Positions 16,896 through 25,382 of a stretch of DNA of 64,000 bases are shown here, in pieces (within the stretch, counting starts at the first letter, position 1; the number at the start of each line of letters is the position of its first letter). Both the position numbers and the translations under genes were made by a program. The notes under the pieces were generated by a model. That model was not told where the DNA came from, made no database searches, and saw nothing but the letters and a program-made list of their open reading frames with translations. Source of the stretch: WTFY01 sp965220875 (GTDB taxonomy: Bacteria; Pseudomonadota; Gammaproteobacteria; UBA4575); contig OZ244849.1 in the NCBI GenBank assembly GCA_965220875.1, forward strand, positions 682,001 through 746,000, in the 5' to 3' direction.

Positions 16896-17861
16896 TCATT
16901 GATCAGGACGGGTTTGCAGCGTGCGGGTAACCGGGCTGATATTCAGGAAGTTCGTGCGTTCAGCCTGTGACGTGGCCTTCGGCACGGTTTCATCGCTTTC
17001 CGTCACGGTTACCGTGACCTCGAGCGTGGAGCTCCCGCCGCTGAAATAGGTTCCCTGGGTGGGTGCTGCATCGGCATAGTCACGGCCCACGGCTACCCGC
17101 ACATGGCGGTCGTTGGCAAGCGAGTTATTGGTCGGGTCGATGCCTACCCAGCCTGATTCAGGGAGCCAGAACTCCCCCCAGGAGTGGCTTACACCGGCCG
17201 GAGCCTGGTCACCCGTGGCCCCCAGCAGGTGGAGGTACCCCGATACATAGCGGCTGGGAATTCCCCAGGAGCGTGCAATGGCGAGCAGGACATGCGTGTA
17301 GTCCTGGCAGACTCCTTCACCGGTCTTGAGGATATGCTCGATGGGAGAGTCCACTTTGGTGCTTCCTGGCGTGTAGCGGAAGGCTGCATGAAGCGTAGAT
17401 GCGGCTTTCAGAAGCGCAGAAAGCGCGCCAGCACCAGGCCGGATGTCTTTCTCATCCATGAATGCCTGCAAGGAGGAACTCATGTACACGAAACGGCTGG
17501 GGTTTAGGTATTCCCAATGGCGAACCCGGTCAACGGTCTCAGCCAGTGTGTTCCAGTTGTCTGCATCCATGTGTTTCTCAGGGGGCGGTTTTACAGAGGT
17601 TTCAACCAGTGACCGCGAGTGCACGGTCATGCGCGCATGTTTCCGATGAATGTTGAACAGGTGACAGGTGTTGCCGAACGCGTCTTCGAAGGCGTTCGTC
17701 GCAGCGTCCGGTTCAATGCTGAGGCTGTATTTCAACAACCGCTGGTCAGGGTTCTCTTGCGGCTGGAGTCGAAGCAGCACCATGCTTCCGCGCGCAGGTT
17801 CTGCATAATGAAAGCTTGACTGGTGTTCGACCAGAAATCTCCTGGTTGCTGGAGTATTCAT
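16896..17861 (-). CDS. Transglutaminase-like cysteine peptidase-fold protein
   Basis: 321 residues with a beta-rich transglutaminase N-domain and a core domain. The catalytic triad is visible: Cys in GEGVCQDYTH, His in SHSWGEFW, Asp in GIDPTNNS. No signal peptide. It overlaps the alpha-E gene upstream by 4 bases. This gene set (ATP-grasp, alpha-E, transglutaminase) is a widespread conserved cluster predicted to make or process a peptide, but its product is not established. The bacterial proteins are usually thought to act as peptidases or amide-forming enzymes. Confidence 0.9.
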   Translation of the reverse strand: MNTPATRRFLVEHQSSFHYAEPARGSMVLLRLQPQENPDQRLLKYSLSIEPDAATNAFEDAFGNTCHLFNIHRKHARMTVHSRSLVETSVKPPPEKHMDADNWNTLAETVDRVRHWEYLNPSRFVYMSSSLQAFMDEKDIRPGAGALSALLKAASTLHAAFRYTPGSTKVDSPIEHILKTGEGVCQDYTHVLLAIARSWGIPSRYVSGYLHLLGATGDQAPAGVSHSWGEFWLPESGWVGIDPTNNSLANDRHVRVAVGRDYADAAPTQGTYFSGGSSTLEVTVTVTESDETVPKATSQAERTNFLNISPVTRTLQTRPDQ

Positions 17862-18835
17862 GTAACGGGCCGGTCCTCGACTTCATAGTCAAAATAGGTC
17901 GCCTGGATATCTTCATGGAGTCTGCGACAGGAATTTCTGATGTTCTGAAGTGTACTTCTCGTGGCAGTGTCATCCTCGGGGTCACGACTAGGCCAGTCAA
18001 AGTCAATGAGCGCGGCCATGCGCCCGGCCAGGCGGTTGGCCTCGACCGCCGACCGGTGCACGGAAATGACATCAAGCGCTGTTGAGACCTTTGCCAGGGC
18101 GTAGCGGACCGAATGGGGAAGCCGTGGGTCGGAGACGAGAAAATTGACTACATCGCCAGGCTGGTATTCAAGCGGGTACCGGTGACTGTAGGCAACCTGT
18201 GCTTCACAGATCTGCAAGAGCGAACGCCAGTCGGATTCGATATGCGGTTCGGTCAATGGAAAGGTTGCAATTTGTGCATCCACCAGTTTGGTCAGAAGCT
18301 GGGTCCTTTCGACAAAACGGCCGATTTGAAGAAAGTGCCAGCCGTTGTCACGGTACATCGTGCTTGCAGCGGTTCCGGAAAACGTTTGCAGGGCGTCTCC
18401 GGTACGCAGGTAAAACTCACCTGGCTGGTTGCTCCAGATATCCTCGATACCGAGCTTGTGCAGTTCCAGGTAGGCTGTGTTGAGACAGTACCACATATCT
18501 TTGCCGATGACGTTGCGGACTTGACGGGCATTCTCGCGGGCCGCGCTGATACAGCTCAGGATCGCATCGGGATTGTTCGGCTCGAATGTCAAATCGTCAG
18601 CGAGCGTATAGGAATCTGCAAGCATGAAGTCTTCGTCATTGAGGTTTGACTCCAGGCTCCCGCCAACCGGTTTGCAGTCCAGTGCGGCGTACAGGCGCCG
18701 CCATGTCCGGTCGATGTCTTCGACCGGACGGTCTTCGAGTGCCTTCAACTGGTCTGCGAGCAGGCGACAGCCATGCTCTGCACGTTCCAGGTATCGGCTG
18801 ATCCAGTATAACCCCTGTGCGTTGCGTGACAGCAC
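17858..18835 (-). CDS. Alpha-E domain protein (DUF403)
   Basis: 325 residues, all-helical. The N-terminus (LSRNAQGLYWISRYLERAEH) and the repeated Arg/Glu helices are characteristic of alpha-E proteins. It follows the ATP-grasp gene by 4 bases and overlaps the transglutaminase gene by 4 bases, so the three should be co-translated. No catalytic motif is known for the family; it is assumed to be an accessory or scaffold for the ATP-grasp enzyme. Confidence 0.92.
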   Translation of the reverse strand: MLSRNAQGLYWISRYLERAEHGCRLLADQLKALEDRPVEDIDRTWRRLYAALDCKPVGGSLESNLNDEDFMLADSYTLADDLTFEPNNPDAILSCISAARENARQVRNVIGKDMWYCLNTAYLELHKLGIEDIWSNQPGEFYLRTGDALQTFSGTAASTMYRDNGWHFLQIGRFVERTQLLTKLVDAQIATFPLTEPHIESDWRSLLQICEAQVAYSHRYPLEYQPGDVVNFLVSDPRLPHSVRYALAKVSTALDVISVHRSAVEANRLAGRMAALIDFDWPSRDPEDDTATRSTLQNIRNSCRRLHEDIQATYFDYEVEDRPVT

Positions 18836-18839
18836 GACG

Positions 18840-20330
18840 TTACGAGGACAGCACCCAGAAATCTTTGCCCCCGCCGCCTTGACTTGAATTGACCACCAGG
18901 GAGCCGGGGGTGAGGGCTACCCTGCAAAACGCTCCGGGAACCAGTCGTGTTTCAAGGCCACGCAATACGAAAGGCCGCAGGTCTACATGCCGGGGGGCCG
19001 CCCCGTCACTCGTCAGGCAGGGTGCACAGGACAGGTTGAGCGTAGGCTGGGAAATAAAGTTGGCCGGGTTTTTGCGAATCTCCTCGGCATATTCATTGCG
19101 CTCGGCGGGGGTGGCATGGGGGCCTACCAGCATCCCGTAACCGCCCGAGCTTCCAACCATCTTGACGACGAGGTGTTCCAGGTTATCCAGCGTGAACTCG
19201 AGGCCGTCCTTGTTGCGGCAAAGGTGTGTTTCCACGTTTGCGAGGAGCGGTTCCTCGTCCAGGTAGTACCGGATCATGTCGGGAACGTACGGGTAGATGC
19301 TCTTGTCATCGGCGACCCCCGTACCGGGTGCATTTACGATTGCGACGTTTCCCAATCGATAGGCATAGAACAGGCCCGGCACGCCAAGCTGCGAGTCGGG
19401 CCTGAACGCCAGTGGATCGAGGAAATCGTCATCTACCCTGCGGTAGATGACATCCACGCGTTGCATGCCGCCGGTCGTGCGCATGTACACAAACCCGTTG
19501 TGGACCAGAAGGTCCCTGCCCTGTACAAGCTCGATACCCATCTCACGTGCAAGAAACAGGTGCTCGTAATAGGCCGAGTTGTAAACACCCGGGGTCAAAA
19601 GGACCATACACGGGTTGGTGACATCAGTCGGAGCCAGTTCAGACAGGGTTTGGCGAAGCAGCGGGCCGTAATGCTCAATGCTGCGCACATGATAATGGCG
19701 GAACAGGTTGCGGAAACTGGTTTTCAGCGCCCTGCGATTGGCCAGCATGTATGAAACCCCGGAGGGCACACGCAGGTTGTCTTCCAGAACCATGAACCCT
19801 TCATGTGTGCGGACAAGGTCTGTTCCGCAGAGTGAAACATAGGTTCCATGCGGCACCTGCACGCCACGCATTTCGATTCTGTACTGGGGGCAGCTGTATA
19901 CCAGGTCAGCAGGCAGGATTCCGTCGGCGAGAATGCGTGCCGGGCCGTAAACGTCGGCCAGAAAGAGATTCAGTGCATCCAGCCGCTGCCGCAGGCCGAG
20001 TTCGATAAATTCCCAGGTCTTGGCGTCAAGAATTCTCGGCAGCAGGTCTATCGGGATGATTCTTTCCTGGGCGCCCTCATCCCCGTACACTGCAAAAGTG
20101 ATCCCCTCGTGCAGGAATGAACGCTCGGCACGTTCCTGCAAGGCCACAATGTCCGCACGGGACATGGGGCTGAGCGCTTCCCAGAGCTTCCGGCAGTGGT
20201 CGTGAGGCTCACCATCGGAGTTGAACATCTCGTCGTAACAGGATGGGTCAACTTCATAGCCTGAAAAAAAGCTCTTCCCCGTTCTCGGGTTTTGACTCTT
20301 TGCATGCAGGGCTCGCGTTGGTATCTCCAT
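18840..20330 (-). CDS. Circularly permuted type-2 ATP-grasp protein
   Basis: 496 residues, first gene of the ATP-grasp / alpha-E / transglutaminase operon. Signature stretches of the family include FAVYGDEGAQERIIPIDLLP, VYGPARIL, GTDLVRTHEGFMVLEDNLRVPSG, and MVLLTPGVYNSAYYEHLFLA. ATP-grasp enzymes form acyl-phosphate intermediates to make amide bonds. This branch is predicted to ligate amino acids to a peptide, but the substrate is unknown. Soluble, no signal peptide. Confidence 0.92.
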   Translation of the reverse strand: MEIPTRALHAKSQNPRTGKSFFSGYEVDPSCYDEMFNSDGEPHDHCRKLWEALSPMSRADIVALQERAERSFLHEGITFAVYGDEGAQERIIPIDLLPRILDAKTWEFIELGLRQRLDALNLFLADVYGPARILADGILPADLVYSCPQYRIEMRGVQVPHGTYVSLCGTDLVRTHEGFMVLEDNLRVPSGVSYMLANRRALKTSFRNLFRHYHVRSIEHYGPLLRQTLSELAPTDVTNPCMVLLTPGVYNSAYYEHLFLAREMGIELVQGRDLLVHNGFVYMRTTGGMQRVDVIYRRVDDDFLDPLAFRPDSQLGVPGLFYAYRLGNVAIVNAPGTGVADDKSIYPYVPDMIRYYLDEEPLLANVETHLCRNKDGLEFTLDNLEHLVVKMVGSSGGYGMLVGPHATPAERNEYAEEIRKNPANFISQPTLNLSCAPCLTSDGAAPRHVDLRPFVLRGLETRLVPGAFCRVALTPGSLVVNSSQGGGGKDFWVLSS

Positions 20331-20648
20331 GCGTATAATTTTGCCCGTTAGCGGGGGCCATTGTCATGGCAAAGTATACATTACTGCCAAACACTTGTTG
20401 TGCCTGTTGATACAGGGCTTCGAGGGCGAGTGGACAGCAGGGTCATCGGTGCGGGTGCCAGCACGAGCGCCTTCAACGGGCCTGTCTCGTCATCCGGGCA
20501 TTGCAGGTTGCTGCATTTCCACATCGACTTTGACCGGAAAAGTGATATACTATATCGATAGTGATATGCTATATCGTTTCGCTTTGTGTGATGTTATAAT
20601 GTAATACATACGGCCCTATTTTCATCAATAACGAGAAATCCCGGGAGA
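20331..20648. promoter_or_regulatory. Control region of the zinc-uptake locus with three Zur-like palindromes
   Basis: The 318-base gap between divergent genes contains three related palindromes near its plus-strand end. Site A is GATATACTATATC (20544-20556, symmetric but for the centre). Site B is GATATGCTATATC (20563-20575), 19 bases on. Site C is ATGTTATAATGTAATACAT (20591-20609). Site C shares ATGTTATAAT with enterobacterial Zur operators, and A and B fit the pattern G-N-TATA-N-TATA-N-C. Each is preceded by GTG or GTG-like bases. With the metal-transport genes downstream, Zur control is likely; binding has not been shown. Confidence 0.6.
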
Positions 20649-20654
20649 ATGTCG

Positions 20655-22238
20655 ATGCAGAAAATTATCGGGCTCGTGCGGGCAGTTGCGATGGGCTTGC
20701 CGGTTTTGATCCTTGCCTCGGCGGCTTATCCACAATCGGACCCGCCCACAACAGAAGAGTTGGCTGCACAGATCAGTCTTTTGAAACAGGATTACGAAAG
20801 ACGCATTGCAGTGCTTGAGGCCCAGCTTGCCTCCATAAAAGCTGAGTCACGCACCACTGACCTCAAGGACAGTCCGGCGGTACGCACGTCCATGCCGGCT
20901 CGTGACAACAGCTTCAATCCGGCCATCGGGGTCGTTCTGGATGCCATGGTCTCGGAGTATTCTGAAGAATATTCCGGTATTCCGGGTTTTCAAGTTGGCC
21001 ACGAAGGCGAGCGTCCGGCTGAAGGCCTCTTTCTCGGCCACAGCGAGATCACACTTTCCAGCAATGTTGACGACAAGTTCTTCGGCAACCTCACGCTGGG
21101 CCTTGGTGTCCATGCGGGTGAGCCGGTCGAACTCGAACTGGAGGAGGCCTATATCCAGACCTTGCCCGGTGCAGGCTTGCCGGACGGTCTTCGAATCAAG
21201 GCCGGTCGGGCACTCTGGACATTCGGTTACCTGAACGAGTTGCACGCGCACGGAGACGATTTCACTGACCGCCCCCTTCCTTACCGGACGTACCTGGACG
21301 GTGCATACAATGACGATGGCCTGGAGGTTTCCCTCGTGCTTCCCGGTGAACTGTATGGAGAGGTCGGTGGCGGGATCTTCCGGGGCGACGACACGCCTTT
21401 CAGGGGTTCCCGGTCCGGCCGCGAGGCCTGGTCCGCCTATGCAAGGCTGGGTGGCGATATCGGCCACAACTCGGCATGGCGGATAGGAGGCTACATTCTT
21501 GATGGAGAGGCCCGCAACCGAAGTGGTGGGGGCCATGCCCATGGACACGGCGAGGAGGCACACGGACACGAACATGAAGAAGAGGAGCATGCGCACGAAG
21601 AAGAGGAACATGAACACGAAGAAGAGGAACATGAACACGAGGAAGAGGAGCATGCGCACGAAGAAGAGGAGCATGAACACGAGGATGAGGAGCATGAACA
21701 CGAACATGAAGAACATGCACACGATCTCGCCGAATTTCTATCCGATGGAGCATTTACAGGGGATTCACGCCTTTACGGCATCGATTTCCGCTATACCTGG
21801 GCGCCAACGGGCAATGCGCGGGATCGTGAACTGATCCTTCAGGGCGAGTATTTCTGGCGCGATGAATCGGGCGACTACGTGCTGCAGGAGGAACATGAAG
21901 AGTGCACGAATCCGAGTGATCCTTCGACCTGCGAGGTACACCTGGATGATATCACCGAGTCACTCAGCGGTGACAGCGAAGGCTGGTACGCACAGGCGGT
22001 GTACAAGTTCCTGCCCCAATGGCGGATCGGTGCCCGCTATGCACGTCTTGAATCGCCCGATGATGCGGACCTGGGTGACGATCCCTATACGCTGAGTACC
22101 ATGATCGACTGGACCAACAGCGAGTTCGGGCGAATACGGCTCCAGTACAATCGGGAATCCTTTTTCGGGGAAGACGATGACCAGATCATGCTGCAATATA
22201 TCATGAGCATTGGTGCCCACGCGGCCCACAGCTTTTAA
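20655..22238 (+). CDS. Outer-membrane beta-barrel protein with His/Glu-rich loop, probable zinc capture
   Basis: 527 residues from the ATG at 20655, which has GGGAGA at a suitable distance; the ATG at 20649 is too close. A signal peptide (LPVLILASAAYPQ) is followed by a short coiled coil (LAAQISLLKQDYERRIAVLEAQ) as in many trimeric or porin-like proteins, then alternating beta strands. The mature chain ends in an aromatic residue (AHSF), typical of outer-membrane barrels. About residues 292-356 are almost entirely His, Glu and Ala, a likely surface or periplasmic metal-binding loop. It sits 3 bases before the substrate-binding protein gene and behind Zur-like sites, so zinc uptake is the best reading. 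It could instead buffer metal. Confidence 0.82.
   Translation: MQKIIGLVRAVAMGLPVLILASAAYPQSDPPTTEELAAQISLLKQDYERRIAVLEAQLASIKAESRTTDLKDSPAVRTSMPARDNSFNPAIGVVLDAMVSEYSEEYSGIPGFQVGHEGERPAEGLFLGHSEITLSSNVDDKFFGNLTLGLGVHAGEPVELELEEAYIQTLPGAGLPDGLRIKAGRALWTFGYLNELHAHGDDFTDRPLPYRTYLDGAYNDDGLEVSLVLPGELYGEVGGGIFRGDDTPFRGSRSGREAWSAYARLGGDIGHNSAWRIGGYILDGEARNRSGGGHAHGHGEEAHGHEHEEEEHAHEEEEHEHEEEEHEHEEEEHAHEEEEHEHEDEEHEHEHEEHAHDLAEFLSDGAFTGDSRLYGIDFRYTWAPTGNARDRELILQGEYFWRDESGDYVLQEEHEECTNPSDPSTCEVHLDDITESLSGDSEGWYAQAVYKFLPQWRIGARYARLESPDDADLGDDPYTLSTMIDWTNSEFGRIRLQYNRESFFGEDDDQIMLQYIMSIGAHAAHSF
21529..21723 (+). repeat. His/Glu-coding tandem repeat
   Basis: A degenerate repeat built on units such as gaagaagaggaacatgaaca, encoding runs of HEHEEE/HAHEEE inside the outer-membrane protein gene. 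About 28 His are packed into 65 codons. Such a repeat can expand or shrink by slippage, so its length may vary between strains. Confidence 0.9.
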
Positions 22239-22241
22239 GCC

Positions 22242-23162
22242 ATGAAAGCCTGGTCCACAACGCTGTTGGTGGTGACCCTTGGGGCACTCTTCCCCCTGTT
22301 GGCGGTGGCACAGGAGCCTGTCAGGATACTGGCCTGTGAGCCGGAATGGGCCGCACTCGCAGAGGAAATCGGTGGTGACGATGTAATCGTTCACTCGGCC
22401 ACCCATGGACGCCAGGACGCACATCACATACGTGCGCGTCCAAGCCTGATTGCAAAGGTGCGTCTTGCAGACATCGTGTTCTGTTCCGGTGCAGAACTCG
22501 AGGTCGGCTGGTTGCCGGTACTTATGCAGAGGGGTGCCCGGCGCATCGTCCAGCCGGGTCAACCAGGTCATATCATGGCGGCCGACCATGTCGAGGTGAT
22601 GGAACGCCCTGAAGTCATCGACCGCAGCCTGGGAGATATTCACCCGAGCGGGAATCCGCATGTCCATCTCGACCCTCGGAATATCACCATCCTGGCAGAT
22701 GTACTGGCCGATCGCCTGGCGCACGTTGACCCTTCGCGGTCCGACGCTTACCGGGAGCGGCTTGCCTCCTTCCAGTCCCGCTGGGCCGATGCCATGGCCG
22801 GGTGGCAGAAACGGACGGAACAGCTGCGTGGCATGAAGGTGATTGTCCATCACAAGGCGTGGCCCTACCTGCTGGTCTGGTCGGGGCTGGAGCGGGTCAC
22901 AGCACTGGAGCGGATTTCAGGTATTCCACCGACTGCATCGCATCTGGCGGAGGTTTTCGAGCTGGCACGGAACAGCGGCGCGAAGGTCATCATCCGTGCA
23001 CCTTTCGAGCCTGTAGATGCCTCGGACTGGCTTTTTGGGAAAACCGCAATCCCGGTGGTGGAGCTTCCCTTTACAGTTGGTGGCCATCCGGAAGTACAAG
23101 ACCTCTTCTCCCTGTTCGATGTCACGCTGACATTGCTGGAGGAGGTACAGGATCGACCTTAG
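22242..23162 (+). CDS. Metal ABC transporter substrate-binding protein (ZnuA-like)
   Basis: 306 residues with a signal peptide (LLVVTLGALFPLLAVAQ). It has the cluster A-I fold features: VRILACEPEWAALAEEIGG, HHIRARPSLIAKVRLADIVF, GNPHVHLDPRN (metal-ligand His), and VIVHHKAWPYL. It lacks the long His-rich loop of many ZnuA proteins; that function may have moved to the outer-membrane partner gene. Zinc is favoured over manganese by the upstream Zur-like sites. The stop codon overlaps the apparent translation start region of the permease gene. Confidence 0.9.
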   Translation: MKAWSTTLLVVTLGALFPLLAVAQEPVRILACEPEWAALAEEIGGDDVIVHSATHGRQDAHHIRARPSLIAKVRLADIVFCSGAELEVGWLPVLMQRGARRIVQPGQPGHIMAADHVEVMERPEVIDRSLGDIHPSGNPHVHLDPRNITILADVLADRLAHVDPSRSDAYRERLASFQSRWADAMAGWQKRTEQLRGMKVIVHHKAWPYLLVWSGLERVTALERISGIPPTASHLAEVFELARNSGAKVIIRAPFEPVDASDWLFGKTAIPVVELPFTVGGHPEVQDLFSLFDVTLTLLEEVQDRP

Positions 23163-23199
23163 TCTGCTGGACATCCTTGCGCCAGGTCTGGTCGCCGGG

Positions 23200-23910
23200 A
23201 TGATCGTCATGGCAGCACACGCACCGCTCGGGATTGAGGTCCTGAAGCGGGGCATCGTGTTTATCGACCTCGCCACGGCGCAGGTTGTGGGGCTTGCCAT
23301 TATCCTGCTTGGCCTTTGGCTGGAGGAACCGGATTCGATCGTGCACCAGGGGGTGATCTTCGGGGCCGGCATCGTGGTCGCACTGTTCTTCCGCTGGGTT
23401 GAGCGCAAGTCACCGGACGAGCAGGAAGCCGTCATAGGAAGCAGCTTTATCGTCGCTGCTTCAGCAGGCGTGCTAGTCCTTGCCAACGACCCCCATGGAG
23501 GAGCGGCGCTGAATGAGGTGCTCTCCGGTCAGATCCTGTTCATTTCCTGGGGAGACATCGCAACCTTCCTGCCGGTCTACGGCCTGTTCGTTATCACCTG
23601 GTTTATTGCACCTCGCCTTCGCGGCGGTACAAGTTTCTTCATCCTGTTCGCCGTGGTCATTACCTCCTCGGTGCAGCTGGTCGGTGTCTACGTGGTGTTT
23701 GCAAGCCTGATTCTTCCGGCACTTGCCGCGCGCAGGGGCAAGGGATACGTCCTGTGGCGGGCCTATGCGAGTGGAGCAGTGGCCGTGGTCGCGGCCATCC
23801 TGATCTCGGCCGCCGCCGACCTGCCCGCTGGCCCCTTTCTTGCGCTGTGTTTTGCGGTGTCGGCCGCGGTGATGCGCCTGCTTTTCCGAATCAATGTACG
23901 GTTGAACTGA
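23200..23910 (+). CDS. Metal ABC transporter permease (ZnuB-like)
   Basis: 236 residues from the first in-frame ATG, but the family N-terminus clearly continues upstream (RIDLSLLDILAPGLVAG then MIVMAAHAPLG). No ATG, GTG or TTG exists in that frame back to the stop at 23128. A strong GGAGGAGG (23138-23145) sits 6 bases before an ATC at 23152. About seven membrane helices; ABC-3 family features include VFIDLATAQVVGLAI and the EAA-like region. No ATPase gene follows within this window, so a znuC-type subunit must come from elsewhere. Confidence 0.85.
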   Translation: MIVMAAHAPLGIEVLKRGIVFIDLATAQVVGLAIILLGLWLEEPDSIVHQGVIFGAGIVVALFFRWVERKSPDEQEAVIGSSFIVAASAGVLVLANDPHGGAALNEVLSGQILFISWGDIATFLPVYGLFVITWFIAPRLRGGTSFFILFAVVITSSVQLVGVYVVFASLILPALAARRGKGYVLWRAYASGAVAVVAAILISAAADLPAGPFLALCFAVSAAVMRLLFRINVRLN

Positions 23911-24160
23911 TTTTTGCCGACGGCAAAGCCCCGGAGCTGTCATTCAACGGGGAACGTGGTCATTCAAATGATCGAAATTTCTCCAGCCTGCCCGTACCTT
24001 CATTTGTGTCCTGCGGTGAAGGGGCCCGGCCCGGGCCACGAATAGAGGAGACCTTCGGGACATGCTGGTACAGGGTTTGAGGCGACCAGCGCCTGACAGG
24101 TCCCGGACGAATCCGGAGGGCAAGATCCCCTCCTGTGCGTCGTGTACGCGAAATGGTCCT

Positions 24161-24445
24161 TCACTTGTCCTCTACGGGGGGGCAGCAGGACGGGTCAAGG
24201 TTTTGACACACTGGACATATTTCATGTTCCGGAGGGTCCGTTTCCGCGGTATGAAACTCCCATGCATCCGATGCGGGTACCAGGTGACACTCGGCACGGA
24301 AATGCCATAGCTGCTCTTCTGCGGATTTAAAGTATCGTTTTGTCAACTGCATTTCACAAATTTCGATTTCTGGCTGGGTTCTGGTTCGGTGGGGATCGAT
24401 ACCCGGCCAGGACCCGCGGGTTACCAAAAAGTACCTTGCATGCAC
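24161..24445 (-). CDS. Small Cys-containing hypothetical protein
   Basis: Up to 94 residues from a GTG at 24445. The composition is protein-like: KRYFKSAEEQLWHFRAECH, then DPPEHEICPVCQNLDPSCCP, with CxxC and CC pairs suggesting metal binding. AAGGAGG directly abuts the GTG, which is too close to serve it, so the true start is uncertain; a shorter start at the ATG before QLTKRYF is possible. No family recognised. Confidence 0.35.
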   Translation of the reverse strand: MHARYFLVTRGSWPGIDPHRTRTQPEIEICEMQLTKRYFKSAEEQLWHFRAECHLVPASDAWEFHTAETDPPEHEICPVCQNLDPSCCPPVEDK

Positions 24446-24529
24446 CCTCCTTGAACTGATCTTCCTGCATCATGCTTGTCTGTCCCGGGCAACAGTCATG
24501 GAATGTGGATCAATCGTCGGTAATTCGTG

Positions 24530-24823
24530 TCAGGGCGCGGCAGGCAGCCGGTGAAAGTTCTCGGGATCCGCCAGGTTTGCAACCTGTTCCTCCGAATCGA
24601 AAGGGCCAGGGGCAATGTCGAATGCAGGAGACTGAAATCCCTGCCTCCTGGCATCGGGGAACGCTGATTGGGGTTCTGGTATTCCAGGATCAAGGCCATG
24701 ATTTGGGCCATAATCGGGAAACTCCTCAAGTTCGCTGGTTCCGCCTACAATTCCCTTGGCCTTGTCATCTAGGTGCGCTGCATGTCTGGTGTTATCCTGC
24801 CTGCAGTCTTTTCTCTTGTTCAA
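24530..24823 (-). CDS. Small hydrophilic hypothetical protein
   Basis: About 97 residues from a TTG at 24823, with AGGAGGAG 8-10 bases upstream. The chain is Pro/Asp/Glu-rich and probably disordered (SELEEFPDYGPNHGLDPG, QSPAFDIAPGPFDSEEQ). The same ribosome-binding site also precedes an ATG in another frame that gives only 11 codons. No recognised family; it may be a decayed or lineage-specific gene. Confidence 0.3.
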   Translation of the reverse strand: MNKRKDCRQDNTRHAAHLDDKAKGIVGGTSELEEFPDYGPNHGLDPGIPEPQSAFPDARRQGFQSPAFDIAPGPFDSEEQVANLADPENFHRLPAAP

Positions 24824-24866
24824 TCATGATCTCCTCCTGTCATAAACCGAGTGCAAGGAGTGACGC

Positions 24867-24980
24867 ATGGATGCCGAAGTTGTGAATGAAAACGCCCTCA
24901 AGCCCCGCACATCCGAAGTGAGCCTTTACCTTGACAATCTTCTCGCCGTATTTTTCACGGTACGACCATTGCATTATTGA
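24867..24980 (+). CDS. Possible 37-residue small protein
   Basis: A short frame from an ATG at 24867 with AAGGAG spaced 6 bases upstream, reading MDAEVVNENALKPRTSEV then SLYLDNLLAVFFTVRPLHY. Too short for family assignment. It could be a small protein or the stub of a truncated gene. The good ribosome-binding site is the main support. Confidence 0.3.
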   Translation: MDAEVVNENALKPRTSEVSLYLDNLLAVFFTVRPLHY

Positions 24981-25382
24981 ACCCTCTGAGCCTGGTAGAA
25001 CTCCCTCCCCCTACACCAAGCCTTTTACGCAGAGGCTAGCCCATACATTAGCAACAAGTTTATATTTTTAGTGTGATGAATTTTGTCATTACCGTGTTTT
25101 TTACATGATTTTCAGGGGTGAGAGCAGGTCTGTGCCGCGAGACCGCGCAGCAGGATGCCGCTGCGGCGGCTGATCTTCCGTTTGCATCCTTGTGCACGCA
25201 GATTCGTCCCCCCCGATGTGCCCGGCGGTACTCCAGGCGACTCCCCGGCAGTCTCTGAAAGGGGGCTGAAAACATGGGCCGTCCGAATGCGGGGAGTGGC
25301 CCTGCAGGCACGCTCAGCCGTATCCCGTCCCACGGTCCTGCAACGGGGTACGGCGTTCCGTCTGGTGCGAGGAAGAGGGTGC

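Larger units (their letters stand above)
23911..25382. other. 1.47-kb gene-poor region
   Basis: No convincing full-length gene. It contains three weak small reading frames (listed separately), no transposase remnant and no RNA gene that I recognise. A short hairpin (TTTGCC-GAC-GGCAAA at 23914-23928) lies just after the permease gene, but no T-run follows it. The reading frames near 25060-25311 look like antisense noise. The region is where a transporter ATPase gene would be expected. Confidence 0.5.
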
